Positions 25,694 through 37,184 of a stretch of DNA of 64,000 nt are shown in pieces. The stretch spans positions 1,054,001 through 1,118,000 of the forward strand of contig JACONQ010000009.1 of assembly GCA_014281115.1 (NCBI GenBank), in the 5' to 3' direction. The position numbers were made by a program, and so were the translations under genes. The notes beneath the pieces are model-generated. The model was not told the origin of the DNA. It searched no databases and saw nothing but the letters and a program-made list of their open reading frames with translations. This DNA comes from Laburnicola sp. R22_1 (taxonomy: Eukaryota; Ascomycota; Dothideomycetes; Pleosporales; Didymosphaeriaceae). Position 1 is the first letter of the stretch, and each line of letters begins with the position of its first letter.

Positions 25694-26996
25694 AGGATTA
25701 TTAGAGCCTAGCAGATAATTCTTTTACTTAACCATATATTTTAAAAGACCCTTATATTTATATATTAATAGATCCTTTAGACTGTAATTAAGTTAGGCGT
25801 CTAGAATTATCTTAATATTATAGTTAGAGTTGTCTTGTACGTTAGGATCCGCGATTTTAATAGGGCCCTCTAGGATTAGAACTTGTCTAAGCAGCGCTAT
25901 ATTCTTATAGAGGTATAATAACTATAGGAAAATATATTATAAATGTAAATGACTAGTAGTAAGTTTATATAATAAGCTATATTATTTATTAATTTAATAA
26001 TAGTAAAAGGTCCTTAGTTGTTATAATTTAAAAACTAACTAGGTCTTATTATACGTGCGTGGCAAAAGTTAATTATAACCTTATTGTCTATCTTAAATAT
26101 TATTATAGGTTAATAGTTATTATTAGCATGTTTAGCTTGCTTTCTTTAAGCTTACAAAAAACTCTTATAGAGGTTATTATAAAGTTAGTCTAGGTATTCT
26201 ATAAATTAGTCCGCACTTACGTAGTTAGCCTTAGCTAGAGTAGTAAATAATTTATCTTTATTTAGTAGTAGTGGCGGCTTAAGCCTAAAGCGAGGTTTAT
26301 ATCCTTTAGTTGCATAAAATAGTATTATACCTATACTTACGCTTATTATAGAGTTAGTAATAAACTTAGCTATAGGTAGTAGAATGGCTTAATTATCTTG
26401 CTTATAGTTAACAAACGCGTGTAAGTATTATTTTAGAAATGTGTTAGCGTTCTTAGTTTGCCTATCTATCTTAGAGTAGTGCAATATAGAGAGCTTTAGC
26501 CACTGTGTGCTAGGTACTAGGTTATAGTGCCTCCTATTTTACTCCTCTCTGTGTATAGTGCAGACTCGACCTTAGTTAGAATCTCCACACAACGAAGATC
26601 TTTAATAGAGAGCTTTAGCCTTATACTAATATATTAATAGAGGTGTTTCTAGAAGTAAGACGTAAAATAAGCTCCTCTATCTAAAATAATATCCTTAAGG
26701 TATCTCTTTTCCTACTAGACATACTTTATAAACACTTAAACTAAGATATTAACTTATAAGTCTATAACTTGAATAAACTTCTTCTTCTTACTAAGTTAGT
26801 CAATAATAATAAGAATATATTTTTAAGTGCAACTATTATCATTATATAGTAGTAACTTAGTAATATAGTTAGATAGATATCTAATATTTCTTAAGTTTAG
26901 GTAGCGGGTATAATAAGCCCTACTTTCTATTATAGTATATTTTTATACGTTAATAAAGTAAGCAAGCCTTAATATATTAAGTAATATTATAAGCTA
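25694..26996 (-). pseudogene. Gypsy integrase and chromodomain (broken)
   Basis: The minus-strand reading gives the integrase catalytic end DRGAYFTSYF (about 26,640), the DRQTKNANTFLK block (about 26,440), the KPRFRLKPP and ARIIRPSQFLNYNNQGPFTI blocks typical of chromovirus integrases (about 26,300-26,000), and a chromodomain-like MVKWKNYLLGSNNPLWEL across the E1-c insertion (25,760-25,694, then 19,355-19,280). A 103-bp E1 fragment interrupts it at 26,502-26,604. Integrase inserts the cDNA; the chromodomain in this family targets modified histones. Many Gln/Trp positions are stops. Confidence 0.75.
26502..26604 (+). mobile_element. E1 truncated copy (103 bp)
   Basis: Carries only the GATCTTTA end of E1. 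It is flanked by a perfect 16-bp duplication (26,486-26,501 and 26,605-26,620). Inserted in gypsy integrase. A truncated copy with its own target duplication means truncation happened during insertion. Confidence 0.85.
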
Positions 26997-27006
26997 TAAT
27001 AGGCTA

Positions 27007-27177
27007 GTGCTCGCCAAGATCGCCAAGATCGCTTAGCAGTTCGAACGCGCTTTTTTTGTAATCACTACCTTTTTTACGCTCTTTTTAATTACTAAGCAGG
27101 GGGCTCTACTTTTTTATTATGTTGTTTAAGATAAAAGCCTTTGTCGTGCTACCCCTAGATAGTTAATATAACGCCAC
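27007..27177 (+). mobile_element. F3 element, copy c (171 bp, longest short form)
   Basis: An 11-bp duplication with one mismatch (26,996-27,006; 27,178-27,188). It has the AGCAG...CT(A/C)T hairpin and ends 'aacgccac'. Near its left side is AGTTCGAACGC (27,039-27,049), which fits the RNA polymerase III B-box consensus at about 10 of 11 positions. Confidence 0.8.
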
Positions 27178-27458
27178 ATATTAGGCTAAAAGTGCTAGCG
27201 CGTTAGTTTTATATAACTCTTATACTTACTAGTACTATAACCCCTATAAAGTAACTTATAAATATAGTTTATTACTTAAGTCTAAATATTTATAATATTA
27301 GAAATATACACTTTTCTCTATATATAGAGTAGGTTACTATATATTTTGTAATTACTAAGCTCTAAGCGTATGCCTCTATAAATAAGCTTATATAGAATCT
27401 ATTATTATCTATTTCTATAGCGTCTATAATTAATTTAAGGTTTTTATTCTAAAGGTAT

Positions 27459-27519
27459 ATAGCTTTTTCTTACAGCGTTATACCGTATATCAAAAGGTCT
27501 GCAATATTTCTCTTCCTAA
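27459..27519 (+). mobile_element. F4 truncated copy (61 bp)
   Basis: Carries only the terminal part of F4 ending 'cttcctaa', flanked by a 14-bp duplication with one transition (27,445-27,458; 27,520-27,533). Inserted in gypsy pol. Confidence 0.75.
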
Positions 27520-28149
27520 TATTCTAAAGATATGCCTTAAGTATTTCCTTTAGTAAGTCTAATATATTTATTATTTTAGCTAGCGGCAGGTTAAGTGCAG
27601 ATAAGAATAGCTTAGCATAAAGCTTAATAGAAGGGTTAGAGGATAGTTTAGTATAAGTCTTACTTATAGTTTTAGTAGACGTAAATAAGTTAAGGAGTGG
27701 TAATTATATAGTTTAGTTTATAATATTATTCTCTTAAATTAGAACTTTACCTATCTAGATAAGCTTATTAGTTTTTATACCCTTAACTTATAATATATTA
27801 TTACTTATACGCGTGTTATTTCCTAAGTTAAAGATAAAGAGTTTGTTATTAATAAGGTTATTTCTTAGTAAGACTAGGGAAATTAGTAGGTTTTTATTAC
27901 TAGATAAACTTTCTTTCCCTTCTAGCACATTAAGGGCGACGCTACTAAGTGTAAGTTTTTTAGTTATATTATTTTTCTTGCTATTATTATATATATCTTA
28001 CACTACTAAAATAATGCTTTATATTATATAAAGTATAGCTAACTAAGCTAGGTAAATAGTATATTATGCATTTATATTCTAATTGCAGGTTATATATGCA
28101 ATGCATAGCTTTAGGTTAATCTAGTATAGCTTAATAACTACTTGCTACT

Positions 28150-29480
28150 AGTATTATCTTCTTAAATCTTTAATATCCTAAGGCAGGTTATCTAACTATC
28201 TTATTAAAGCGTCTAGCTTTATTTTCTAAACGCCTAGTTAGTAGGTAATCTTAAAATTAAATTCTAATAGAAACTTAGCCTAACGTGCTTACCTTTAATT
28301 AAGACGCTTATTTGTTATAAACGCTTACAAAGCTTAGTAGTTAAATAAGACTTTTATTAGATCTTTAGTGCCTACTAGTTTAAAACACTATTCTTTAAAA
28401 GTCTAGATAATTATAAGTAGCTCTTTATTATAGATTTTATAGTTACACTCTACTAGTGTTATCTTCTATAATAAGAATGTAATAAGTTAAACAATCCTAT
28501 TATATATTTATAAAAGTACTTCAGCCTAAATAAAGTCTCAAGCGTCTATCTCTAATTATATTTCTAAGTCTAGATTAAAGTACGTAAGGACCTAACCGCC
28601 TATGTTGCTAAAAGCGTGCTTTAATTTATTAAATATTCTTAAAGCTTTTAAGTTTAGTGCTAAAGAGCATTCTTTATAGGCCCTCTCTTTAGTTAGTTCA
28701 GTTAGAGGCTTAGTAAGATTAGAGAAGCCTTTAATAAATTGTCTATAGAAGTTTTTAAATCTAAGAAAGACTTATATATTCTTATTATAGTATAGCGTAG
28801 GCTAATATAATACTATTTCTACCTTTCTAGGATCTATTTTAATACTATTAGTTGTTGAAATTAATCCTAGGTACTTTACACAAGTGACCTTCTATTTACA
28901 CTTTATAGAATTTAGGTATAGTCTAGTAGCTTTTAACTTATTAAGTACCTTTAAGACGTGCTGCTTATAATTCTTCTTATGTTTACTATAGATAAGGATA
29001 TTATTAAAATAGGCTGTACAAAAGTTATTTAAGTATTTGCGTAGCGTTTTATTAATAAATGTTTAGAATATGCTAGGTACGTTACATAGTCTAAAAGGCA
29101 TAATAATATACTTATAAAGGCTATAGCGAGTTATAAACGCTGTTTTCTTCTTATTACCTTCTTTAATACAAACTATGTTAAACATTGCAATAATATTAAT
29201 AAGGGATATAATAGAGACGATTGCTATGCGTAAAAGTGTCTTCTTAATTAATAGTAGGGCGTTGTGATTTTTCTTAGTAATAGCGTTAAGTTAACAATAA
29301 TCTACGCAAATCTAGAGCCCTCTACTAGATTTCTTAACTACTAGCACTAGGGCAGCCTATAGTAATGTGCTTAGATAAATAAATCCTTTGCCTAGTATCT
29401 TATTAATATATTTCTTAACTGCCTCTATTTTAGTACACAGTAGACTATAGATTATAGGTCTAGATATTAGAGTAGTAGGA
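28150..29480 (-). pseudogene. Gypsy reverse transcriptase and RNase H (broken)
   Basis: The minus strand from about 29,350 reads SSRGLQICVDYC, NAITKKN, a GNKKKTAFITRYSLYKYIIM block, PFRLCNVPSIFQTFIN (about 29,090), then the catalytic box as YFNNILIYS (about 29,000; family YLDDILIYS) and VKYLGLI. RNase H ends with a QARWAKFLLEFNFKITY block (about 28,260). These are classic Ty3/gypsy RT motifs. Both catalytic Asp residues of the box are Asn through G-to-A changes. Gln codons are replaced by TAG. Confidence 0.85.
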
Positions 29481-30402
29481 TTAATATCTATAGCGTAGTT
29501 AACGCTATTATATTATAGAGGTATAGTGTTGACTTTTATAGCGCTAAACACCTCTTTTACCTTATTATAAATAAAGCTTAATCCTAATTTTTAAAGTTTT
29601 TATTAGATCTTAGAGCCTATTTTAATTTATTAACGTACTTATTAAAGTCCTCCTTTGTTATTATAGTTGCTAGACCTAGAAACACGTCTTTAAAAGTATT
29701 AGACGTAATATCTTTATTAGGTAGTCTATTTAGTAAGTTCTAATAGTAGGGTTTAATCTAAATAATATTATTAGGATTATAAGCGGCGGTCTATATAGCA
29801 ATATACGCGCTAATTATATATATATATTACTTATAAGGAATGTCTAGTAGGAGTTATTCTTAAATAGTCTATTATAGTAGATAGTCTCTAGGTAACTATA
29901 GTGTAAACAGTTAACCTAGTAGTAATTAAACTTAAATTTTATTAACTATAAATCTCTAAAACGTATAACTAGCTTATAATAATTAGCCTAGTTTATTTCT
30001 AGAATAATATTATATTTGTCAATATTAGTAATATAATAGAAAGCTATTATAGTGTGACTCCTATATATAATAGTCATATTAATAGCTTTTGTAAGTTTTA
30101 TAACTTTACTACTATTAGCTAAGGCTAGTTATATTAGTTTGTCTATTTTTATTATTATATAACTCTACTATATTACCTAGCGTTAGTTAATAAAGCACGC
30201 GCTTACTCTAGTGTCTAGTAAGGTTGTTATCTTATACTAGCCCTAGGATATAAGAACCTAGCTAGAAAAGGTTAGTTAACTAGTTATATTTAAAGGCTTA
30301 TTATCTAGGGCAGCTATAGATACGTAGTAACCTCTATTATAAGTTTGTATAAGTAGGATAGTAAGGGTAGTAGTTATTTTAAATTAATTATAACTTAATT
30401 AA

Positions 30403-30515
30403 CTAACTCCTTTTTATTAATATCTTAAAACGATTTTCTGTGCATATAACAGCAGGAGGGATATCTGCTATTATTATAATATTTTTATTAGAAGCCCCTT
30501 AGTCGCAAAAAAACC
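30403..30515 (+). mobile_element. F2 truncated copy c (113 bp)
   Basis: Carries only the 'ttagtcgcaaaaaaacc' end of F2 with its AGCAG...CTGCT hairpin. Flanked by a perfect 13-bp duplication (30,390-30,402; 30,516-30,528). Confidence 0.85.
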
Positions 30516-30851
30516 ATAACTTAATTAAATATAGTCTAATATTCTCTTTGCACTATACTAGTCTAGCTCCTATATATAGTTTTATATAGAATTATCTAGT
30601 TTTCTAAATTAATAATAAACCTATCCTTATTAACTTTAAAGGTATTATTATTATAAGTATTGTCTTTAGTCTTAGATTTGTTATTGTGCATAGCCTACAA
30701 TACAGCTATTAGCGTAGAGATATTACTAGAAGAGACTATAGACTTATTTTAATAGGGCGCCTACGAATTATATTATTAATAATTACTCTTACTATATTTA
30801 AAGTATAACTTAAGTTGCGCTAGAGTCTTACGCTCTTTATCTATTTAACTA

Positions 30852-32725
30852 TAACATACTTTGCACTCGAGTCGGACACTCTATCGAGTTAGACACTTTG
30901 CTAAGATCCTACTAAGTTCTATACTATTCACAATAGTATAGAGTCAACATAAACTATTTTTAATAGTCTAAATAGGCTAAACTATTTAGAATTTACTTCT
31001 CTAAGCTGTCTATAGGTTTTTTTATTATGTCTAGACTTGCCACAGCGTCCACAGCGCTGTTAAGCGGATTCGCCTCCATTAGTGCGCACCCTCTTCTTTG
31101 CCTTCTCGTCATCACTACGCATCCCAAAGTCCTTTAGAGTAGCCAGTCGCTGGCCCTCTTTAACTATAAGGACTCCTTCTTACTGCAATTGCTTTCTTTT
31201 ATATAATTTATATTATATAGCAGCCTTATTAGTAGCTTAAAGTTTAGTGTTACGTTTGGTTATTAATACTAAAGAATGCCCTATTATCTTAGCGCCTTTA
31301 ACAAGCTTTTCTATTGCCTTAACTATATAAGTTAGGGAACTATTCACATGCCTTTAAATTCTCTACTTAACTAGCGTTAATTGCAACCTAAGTTCTATAC
31401 TATTTTGCGAAGTTTACAACTTCTATATACTATCGCAAATAGTACAAAGTGAAGACGTACGCAGGCGGACGTTAAGCTGCAATATTACAGCTTCTAGGTC
31501 GTAGGGCACTAGGCCAGCACCTCGAAAGCCTCCTTTGATATTACTTTCAGTAAACAAAGCCTTAAAAGCAGCAATAAAGTAAGGCAGGAACTTAATTTTA
31601 GTAATGTGCGTAATGTGGTTGCGCATTAAATCCTTAGCTTAGCGCCTATACGCCTTTTTTAAAGGCGCGAAACAGCCTATATTAAGTGGCTGCAAGAGGT
31701 GCAACGAATGCGAGGGCATATAGAAAGTAACAATATTGCTCTTCTTACAATACTGTTTAAATTTAAATAAGTTATAACTCTTATAGTTATTAAGAATAAG
31801 CAAATATATTATGCTAACAACACGCCTCTTTGGATACTTATTAAAGTGCTTCATCCACTATAGACTAAGCTTATTTATTATCTAGCCGTTCTTAGAGACT
31901 ATAATAACCCAATTATAAGGTAGATCCTTCTCCTTATACCAGGCAGAGAGGTAGTGCTTACCCCCAAAGATAATAAAGGTGGAATCTACCACCCCATCGC
32001 ATTAATGCCTTAGATAACTATTATCCACTCCCTATTGCTCTACTACACCTACTTTAGCCATCCTTAATGCTCAGAGCCTATAACTACTACTCTAGTTAAT
32101 ATCATACCTATTATAAAGCCTACTTTATTAAAATTATAGGTGTCCTTGTCTAGAATACTATATTTGGCCTTTATATTCTCTACAAGCCAAAACTAGTCTT
32201 ATATTACCTTAGAATCCTCCTAGAGAGCTCTCTTATAGTCGTACTTTTAATTAAACTTAACTTTAAGCTCTAGCTAGCGCTTAACAAAGTTATAAGGCCA
32301 TCTCTAGCTAACTAGCTTATAGTAGCGTGCAGCTAGTAAAGAATTAGCCATATCTTTTATAGTATTAAGCCAAGGCGAAAATCCTCGCGCGTCTAGGTTA
32401 AGTATATGCTTCACAATCGCCTGCTCCTCTCTTATAGTAAGTCTTATTTTGTTAGGTGCGCAGTTGCGTCTAAACGTCTTTCTAGCGCGTTAATTACTAA
32501 GTGTACTTTAAGAAATGTTGTAGATAGCTGCAGCGCATTGCTAAAAAAGTGTCGCGTCTTATTTAATAGCCTAGATTGCAAGCTATATACGCGCTTCTTT
32601 TAACGCTAGTAGTTTATTGTGTAGTTAAGGCATCGCGTTATACTATTGCTAATAGTACGTTTTAGTAGGGTCTTAGCAAAGTGTCTAACTTAATAAAGTG
32701 TCCGACTCGAGTGCAAAGTATGTTA
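30852..32725 (-). mobile_element. pogo/Fot-like DNA transposon B (1,874 bp)
   Basis: Inverted repeats of about 50 bp (core TTTGCACTCGAGTCGGACAC) with TA duplications at 30,850-30,851 and 32,726-32,727. Same family and nearly the same length as copy A, opposite orientation. Inserted in the gypsy upstream of pol. Confidence 0.92.
31000..32640 (-). pseudogene. pogo-type DDE transposase (RIP-broken, best-preserved C-terminus)
   Basis: Two open stretches remain on the minus strand. Positions 31,854-31,639 read RRVVSIIYLLILNNYKSYN, then a stretch ending FYMPSHSLHLLQPLNIGCF, matching the DDE_1 core LILDGHGSH...LPPHSSHLLQPLDVGCF. Positions 31,626-31,423 give the C-terminal block SNIKGGFRGAGLVPYDLEAV. 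The N-terminal helix-turn-helix region lies around 32,600-32,300. A zinc-knuckle-like tail near 31,080-31,040 has Cys codons separated as in other Fot-like proteins. The catalytic Asp of LILD is Asn, so the enzyme would be dead even without stops. Confidence 0.82.
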
Positions 32726-32727
32726 TA

Positions 32728-34890
32728 CTACTTAGCTAAAGTTTAGCTTAGTTATTATATAACGAAAATTAGCTATAGTTATTATTATATATAAGAATAA
32801 ACTACTTATTATTAGTTTTGCTTTTAAAGAAGTAGAGGTATACTAGTGTTGCTTATTAATATTACTAGCATTCTTAAGGTATTAGACAAGAGAGTTGCCA
32901 TCCCGTTTACAAATATTTGTAGCGTTTATAATAGACTAATTTATAAGTTTCTAGGCATAATTAATTATTAATAGGTTAGGTATCTAGATAAGGTTGCGCA
33001 TAGCTATAAATTAGATCTTTTATACTATAAAGAAATCGCTATCTTCTATATAAGTAGTTGTAATAGATTTGCTAACTTATTTAATACTTTTATAATCTTA
33101 TCTATTATAGTATATTTATAAAACTTGTCTAGTGCTTTAATATACTCTATATAGTAATTAGGGCGTAAGTCTTTAACTAAAGCCTACGTATTATTTTTAA
33201 TATAATTTATAAGGTATACAATTCGCTAATCTTTATTATTATATATAAGAGTGCACTTTTCTCTCCCAGGGTCAATCTATAATGTCACGTGATTCCGGGC
33301 CGGCTGTTTAACCGACCACTATGTTACATAATTAATAATTTCTTTAATAATATTTTTCGCTATAATAATAATAATAATTGTAATAGTAACTAGTAGACTA
33401 TCTATTAACTACTATTACTAATACTACTATATAGAAAGTTAATAATATATTTTGTTACTACTATTATGTGCTAGGTTCTACGTTTTAGTGCCTCCTATTT
33501 TACTTCTCTTCATATATAGTGCGGACTTAACCTTAGTTAGAATCTTTACATAATAAATATCTTTAATAAGGGTGCACTTATTTATAGCTAATTAGTGCTA
33601 TCTCTTATAATCTTTATCTTTCTTACTATTAAACTTCTCTAGGTTAGGCATCTTCGTAACGTAACAACTATTACTAGAAATAGTAGTAGAAGTGGCAGCT
33701 ATAGATAGAGCTCTAGGAATATATAGTTTATAGAACTTAGTCTAATAGTTATTATATTTATTATAATTATCTTAGTAGCTATAGTTATAGTTAATAGTGC
33801 GCTTCGCGTAATTAGTACGCTTAGTCCGCTCTATTATAGATTGCACAAATAAGATATAGGATAGACTATAGTCTTAGTAAGATAAGCTAGCGTGTGATAA
33901 TTAGGTATTATAATAGGAAAAGAGATTTTATAATAAATAAACATCTCTATAACTATTAGTGTTATAGCCTAAAACTATATAACCTTAAAAGTTTAGTTTA
34001 TATTATTATATCTTTTAGATAAAGTTAATAATTTTATTCTACTTATCCTACTTTGGCTAATTATAGTTATAGTAAAGCTTATTAAGTATATAGGTAATCT
34101 TATTACTGTCTAACTAATAGATATATACTATTTCTTATTTAGCTTTCTATTTAATATAGAGCTTTGCAGCTTCTTAATTATACTTATTAGTATTAGCACT
34201 AACTTACTCTAAGTCCTCTTATAATATCTTAATAATTTGTTATTTATTAAAAACTTTGCTAGTCTCTTTACCTAACTAAGGTTAGAGTTAACTATTTTCT
34301 TTTTAGGTATCTATAAGGTCTGCCTTAACTTTCTTAAACTCTTCTCGCAGTTACAAGTTATTATTATTATCTTAATAGGTCTTATAGAGCTATTTATATC
34401 GCTTTAGCTTGTATATACTTATTATAAGTTATTGTATAAGATTAGAGGCATTAGTAGAGACTAGCTAAGATCTCTAGGTCTTTAGATTATTATCTGCGGC
34501 TTAGGCGATATTGCGTAAAATAATAAGAAGCGCTAGGATATTAAGAACCTAGTTATAAGATGCCTTTTTAACTTGCTTAAGTAAGTCGCTGCTATTAGTA
34601 ATAATGCTATTTACTATAGTATTATACTTAATAGGAACTTTATTATTATTCTTAGAGTAGTTACAGCCTAACTAAAATATAAAGCTAGAATTATTATTAA
34701 TAGGGTTAGTTTTATTATTATATTATTATAAAGTTACTTATACTTTTCTATCCTTAGCAGTCTTAGGGAAAGTAATATAGAAAAGTAGGCGCTTATTTTT
34801 AAGATACGCAATCTTTAACCTAGTGTTAAGTATCTCTAGTTTAATATATTCTAATATTGTAGGCGTTATATTAATATAACTACTTTTACT
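32728..34890 (-). pseudogene. Gypsy gag-side remnant
   Basis: The minus-strand sequence is continuous with the gypsy once pogo B and the E1 copy at 33,259-33,565 are removed. It translates into a hydrophilic, stop-riddled stretch (for example KMPNLEKFNSKKDKDYKR near 33,620) of the kind seen before pol in Ty3/gypsy gag. No zinc knuckle or protease motif could be placed with certainty. Confidence 0.45.
33259..33565 (+). mobile_element. E1 internally deleted copy d (307 bp)
   Basis: Has both E1 ends (TTCTCTCC at 33,259; ATCTTTA at 33,565) but lacks about 900 bp of the middle. A 14-bp duplication with one G/A difference (33,245-33,258; 33,566-33,579). Its left part is less mutated than other copies and shows GTCACGTGATTCCGGGCCGG near 33,284, giving the best view of the unmutated E1 start. 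Confidence 0.85.
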
Positions 34891-35545
34891 AATCTAAGGT
34901 GCGGGCCCCTCGCTTACATTATATTATCATTTTAGGACTAGCGCGATTACTAAGCGAGGTCCTAAGCAAGGCTATATATATAGCCTATCTATATACCTAC
35001 CTTATATAGGTATCGCTACTATTTTATATTTAGATTCTAATTACTACTATTATCTTATATATAATATAATAACCTCTATAGTGCTCTTACACTATAGTAG
35101 CAATTATTAAGTTATAGCTTAACTATCTATAGCCTATCTCTAGGGCGTTATTAATAACAATGCCTATTAACTAACGTAGTAGGTAGGCTCCCCTATATCC
35201 TTAAGTACCTTAAGTATTAGAAGTATAGATGTCTCCTCTAGAGTGTTACTAACGTAACTAATAGTAACAACAACGCTTACCTATAGGTTACCTATTAATA
35301 ATAGATGTAGTAGAAAATAAAGGATAGCTACTACCTTATTTAGTGATATATAAGTCACATCTTACAAGACGTTAGTTCTCTAGCACTACCCTAGGTTTCT
35401 AGAAGAGTAATTTACGTATAAGTAATATAGCTCCCTATAATAATTTATAGGCTTACTAAGTCTTATATATAGTAACTCTTATAGTAGTTATAAGAATAGC
35501 TTACTAATAAGTAAATCTAGTTACTATAATAACTATAAGCCTAGC
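34880..35545 (+). repeat. Repeat R3, copy b (probable LTR material)
   Basis: Direct repeat of 1,150-1,843, with a higher GC content here (GCGGGCCCC near 34,902). It lies immediately outside the gypsy gag side, where a 5' LTR would be. Confidence 0.5.
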
Positions 35546-36660
35546 TTACTTAGACAAGCCACCTATAATTATAACTATTTATTAAACTTATTATAAGTTA
35601 CTATAAATTACTATAATCCACTTTACCTTACTAATAAGAGATAAGACAATAATAATATTATTACCTAGATTTAATAATAGTAACGTCTCTCACTATAGTA
35701 TCTTCTTTATTACTTATAATATATAGGACCTCTATAATAATAGTAGAAGGTTATAATATATAGGACCTCTATAATAATAGTAGATAGACATATAAGACCT
35801 CTATAATAATAATAATAACCTAAATAACTTATAGCCTAAGATATAGTTATAAGTTAAGTTAGTAAGACCTATATCTCTAGTAAATTACTCTGGTGCGGTA
35901 TAATAGTAAACCCTTTGTAGGCGCGCTTATTTTGCGTAGTTAAAAGTCTTAAGACCTTATAGTAATTCTAATAAGTCTTATCTACTTTAGTAAAAGCCTA
36001 GGAAGTCTAGTATTACTATATAAAGTCTTAAGGTTTTATATATTAGGCTTATTCTATTATTTATAGTTATATATAAGCTATAGTTGTAACGTCTTATATA
36101 CAATTACCTACTATAACTTATTATAATAACCTACTATGTTCTTAACTTTATAATTAAAACTGTTAATTTAAATTATACATATACTAAGAGATAAACCTAT
36201 TATACATAGTAGATAAAATAGCGAGACTAAGCTAAGAAAATAATAATAATAATACTAGTTTCTATAAGAAGCCCTATAACTTTGCTACTACGTCTTAGCT
36301 AGAGGTCCTAACTTAGTAAAGCACTACTTAGCGTACTCTGCCTATAGACTAGAATAAGTTAGATAATAACTTGCTAGACATAGAGCGACAACGTAATAAG
36401 CGCAAAGTTATATTTAATAAGAGACTTATTTAATCTAAAGATTATAATAAAGCTTTTGTAGATAATAATAATAAAGGTAGACCTTTTAATAAAGGTAATT
36501 CTTTTATTAATATACCTAATCTTCTAACTATAATATATAACTAATAAGACTATACTAGTTTACTACTTGCTAATCTTCCTAGGTATATATACTTTACTAA
36601 TATTACTAATACTAATAGTAATATTCTAGATTATAAACTCCGCGTTAGTGTTACTAGTAT
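35546..36660. other. AT-rich stretch without recognisable gene
   Basis: A short unit containing 'ggacctctataataatag' is repeated three times at about 35,715-35,820. From about 36,190 to 36,640 the plus strand has a long, weakly coding, stop-broken stretch (for example KDYNKAFVDNNNKGRPFNKG near 36,440) that I cannot assign. Probably more retroelement debris. Confidence 0.4.
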
Positions 36661-36664
36661 AGAG

Positions 36665-37150
36665 AATAGTTTAAAGCTAGACAAAGTTAAGATTTAAGGA
36701 CATATATAGTTTGTTAATACTATTAACTAGAAACCTAGTATTATTCTATAGGGTCTCTATACTGCGTAGCTAGCAGTTTATTAGCTATATCTTCTACCTT
36801 ACCTAGCTTGGGTGCAAATTCTTACAAATCTAGATTAAGGATATACTGTATAAGCGTCTGCTCTTTAGTTGTGGTAAGCTTTGCCATGCCTAATTATATA
36901 TCTACTTAGGTAGTAATTCTGTTAATTTAATTGCTTAGTGTAGACTTTAGGATATTATATACTGTAGTAGCGCGTCGCAGGCTTAAAATTTGCTTATTCT
37001 AATAGGCGTAAAGGGCAAGCTTAATTCTGCCTTCTTAATTAGATAATAACGCGTTGTGTTGTTAAGACATTATAATTCATAGTAAAGTGTTGTGGTCTTG
37101 GCAAAAACTATCTGGCGGACTAATCTATCCGGGCTACTAATAGAATATAT
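36665..37150 (-). mobile_element. pogo-like fragment: 5' end and transposase N-terminus, inverted
   Basis: The minus strand reads LTTTKEQTLIQYILNLDL, then FAPKLGKVEDIANKLLATQ, matching the N-terminal DNA-binding part of the pogo transposases. It is preceded (37,150-37,108) by a terminal repeat containing 'ctattagtagcccgg' on the minus strand. The same terminal repeat occurs in the same plus-strand orientation at 38,947-38,997, instead of inverted. Confidence 0.65.
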
Positions 37151-37184
37151 TATAGTTATTAATAATAATATAATAATATCTTAC

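Larger units (their letters stand above)
6765..34890 (-). mobile_element. Ty3/gypsy (chromovirus-like) retrotransposon, split by at least nine insertions
   Basis: Pieces belonging to one minus-strand element are 6,765-6,969, 10,013-10,145, 18,685-19,340, 25,694-26,485, 26,621-26,995, 27,189-30,389, 30,529-30,849, 32,728-33,244 and 33,580-34,890, about 7.5 kb in total, a normal size for Ty3/gypsy. Order on the minus strand is gag side, reverse transcriptase, RNase H, integrase, chromodomain, 3' region, polypurine tract, LTR edge. Each gap is an identified mobile element with a target duplication. All pol blocks are full of TAG/TAA stops and the active-site Asp pair reads NN. Confidence 0.7.

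Noticed and set aside
27004..27180. A tRNA gene suggested by the TTCGAA motif
   Set aside because: Only a B-box-like motif is present; no cloverleaf can be formed. It belongs to the F3 repeat.
27813..28031. Leu/Ser-rich plus-strand frame
   Set aside because: It lies antisense to gypsy pol; composition is that of AT-rich noise.
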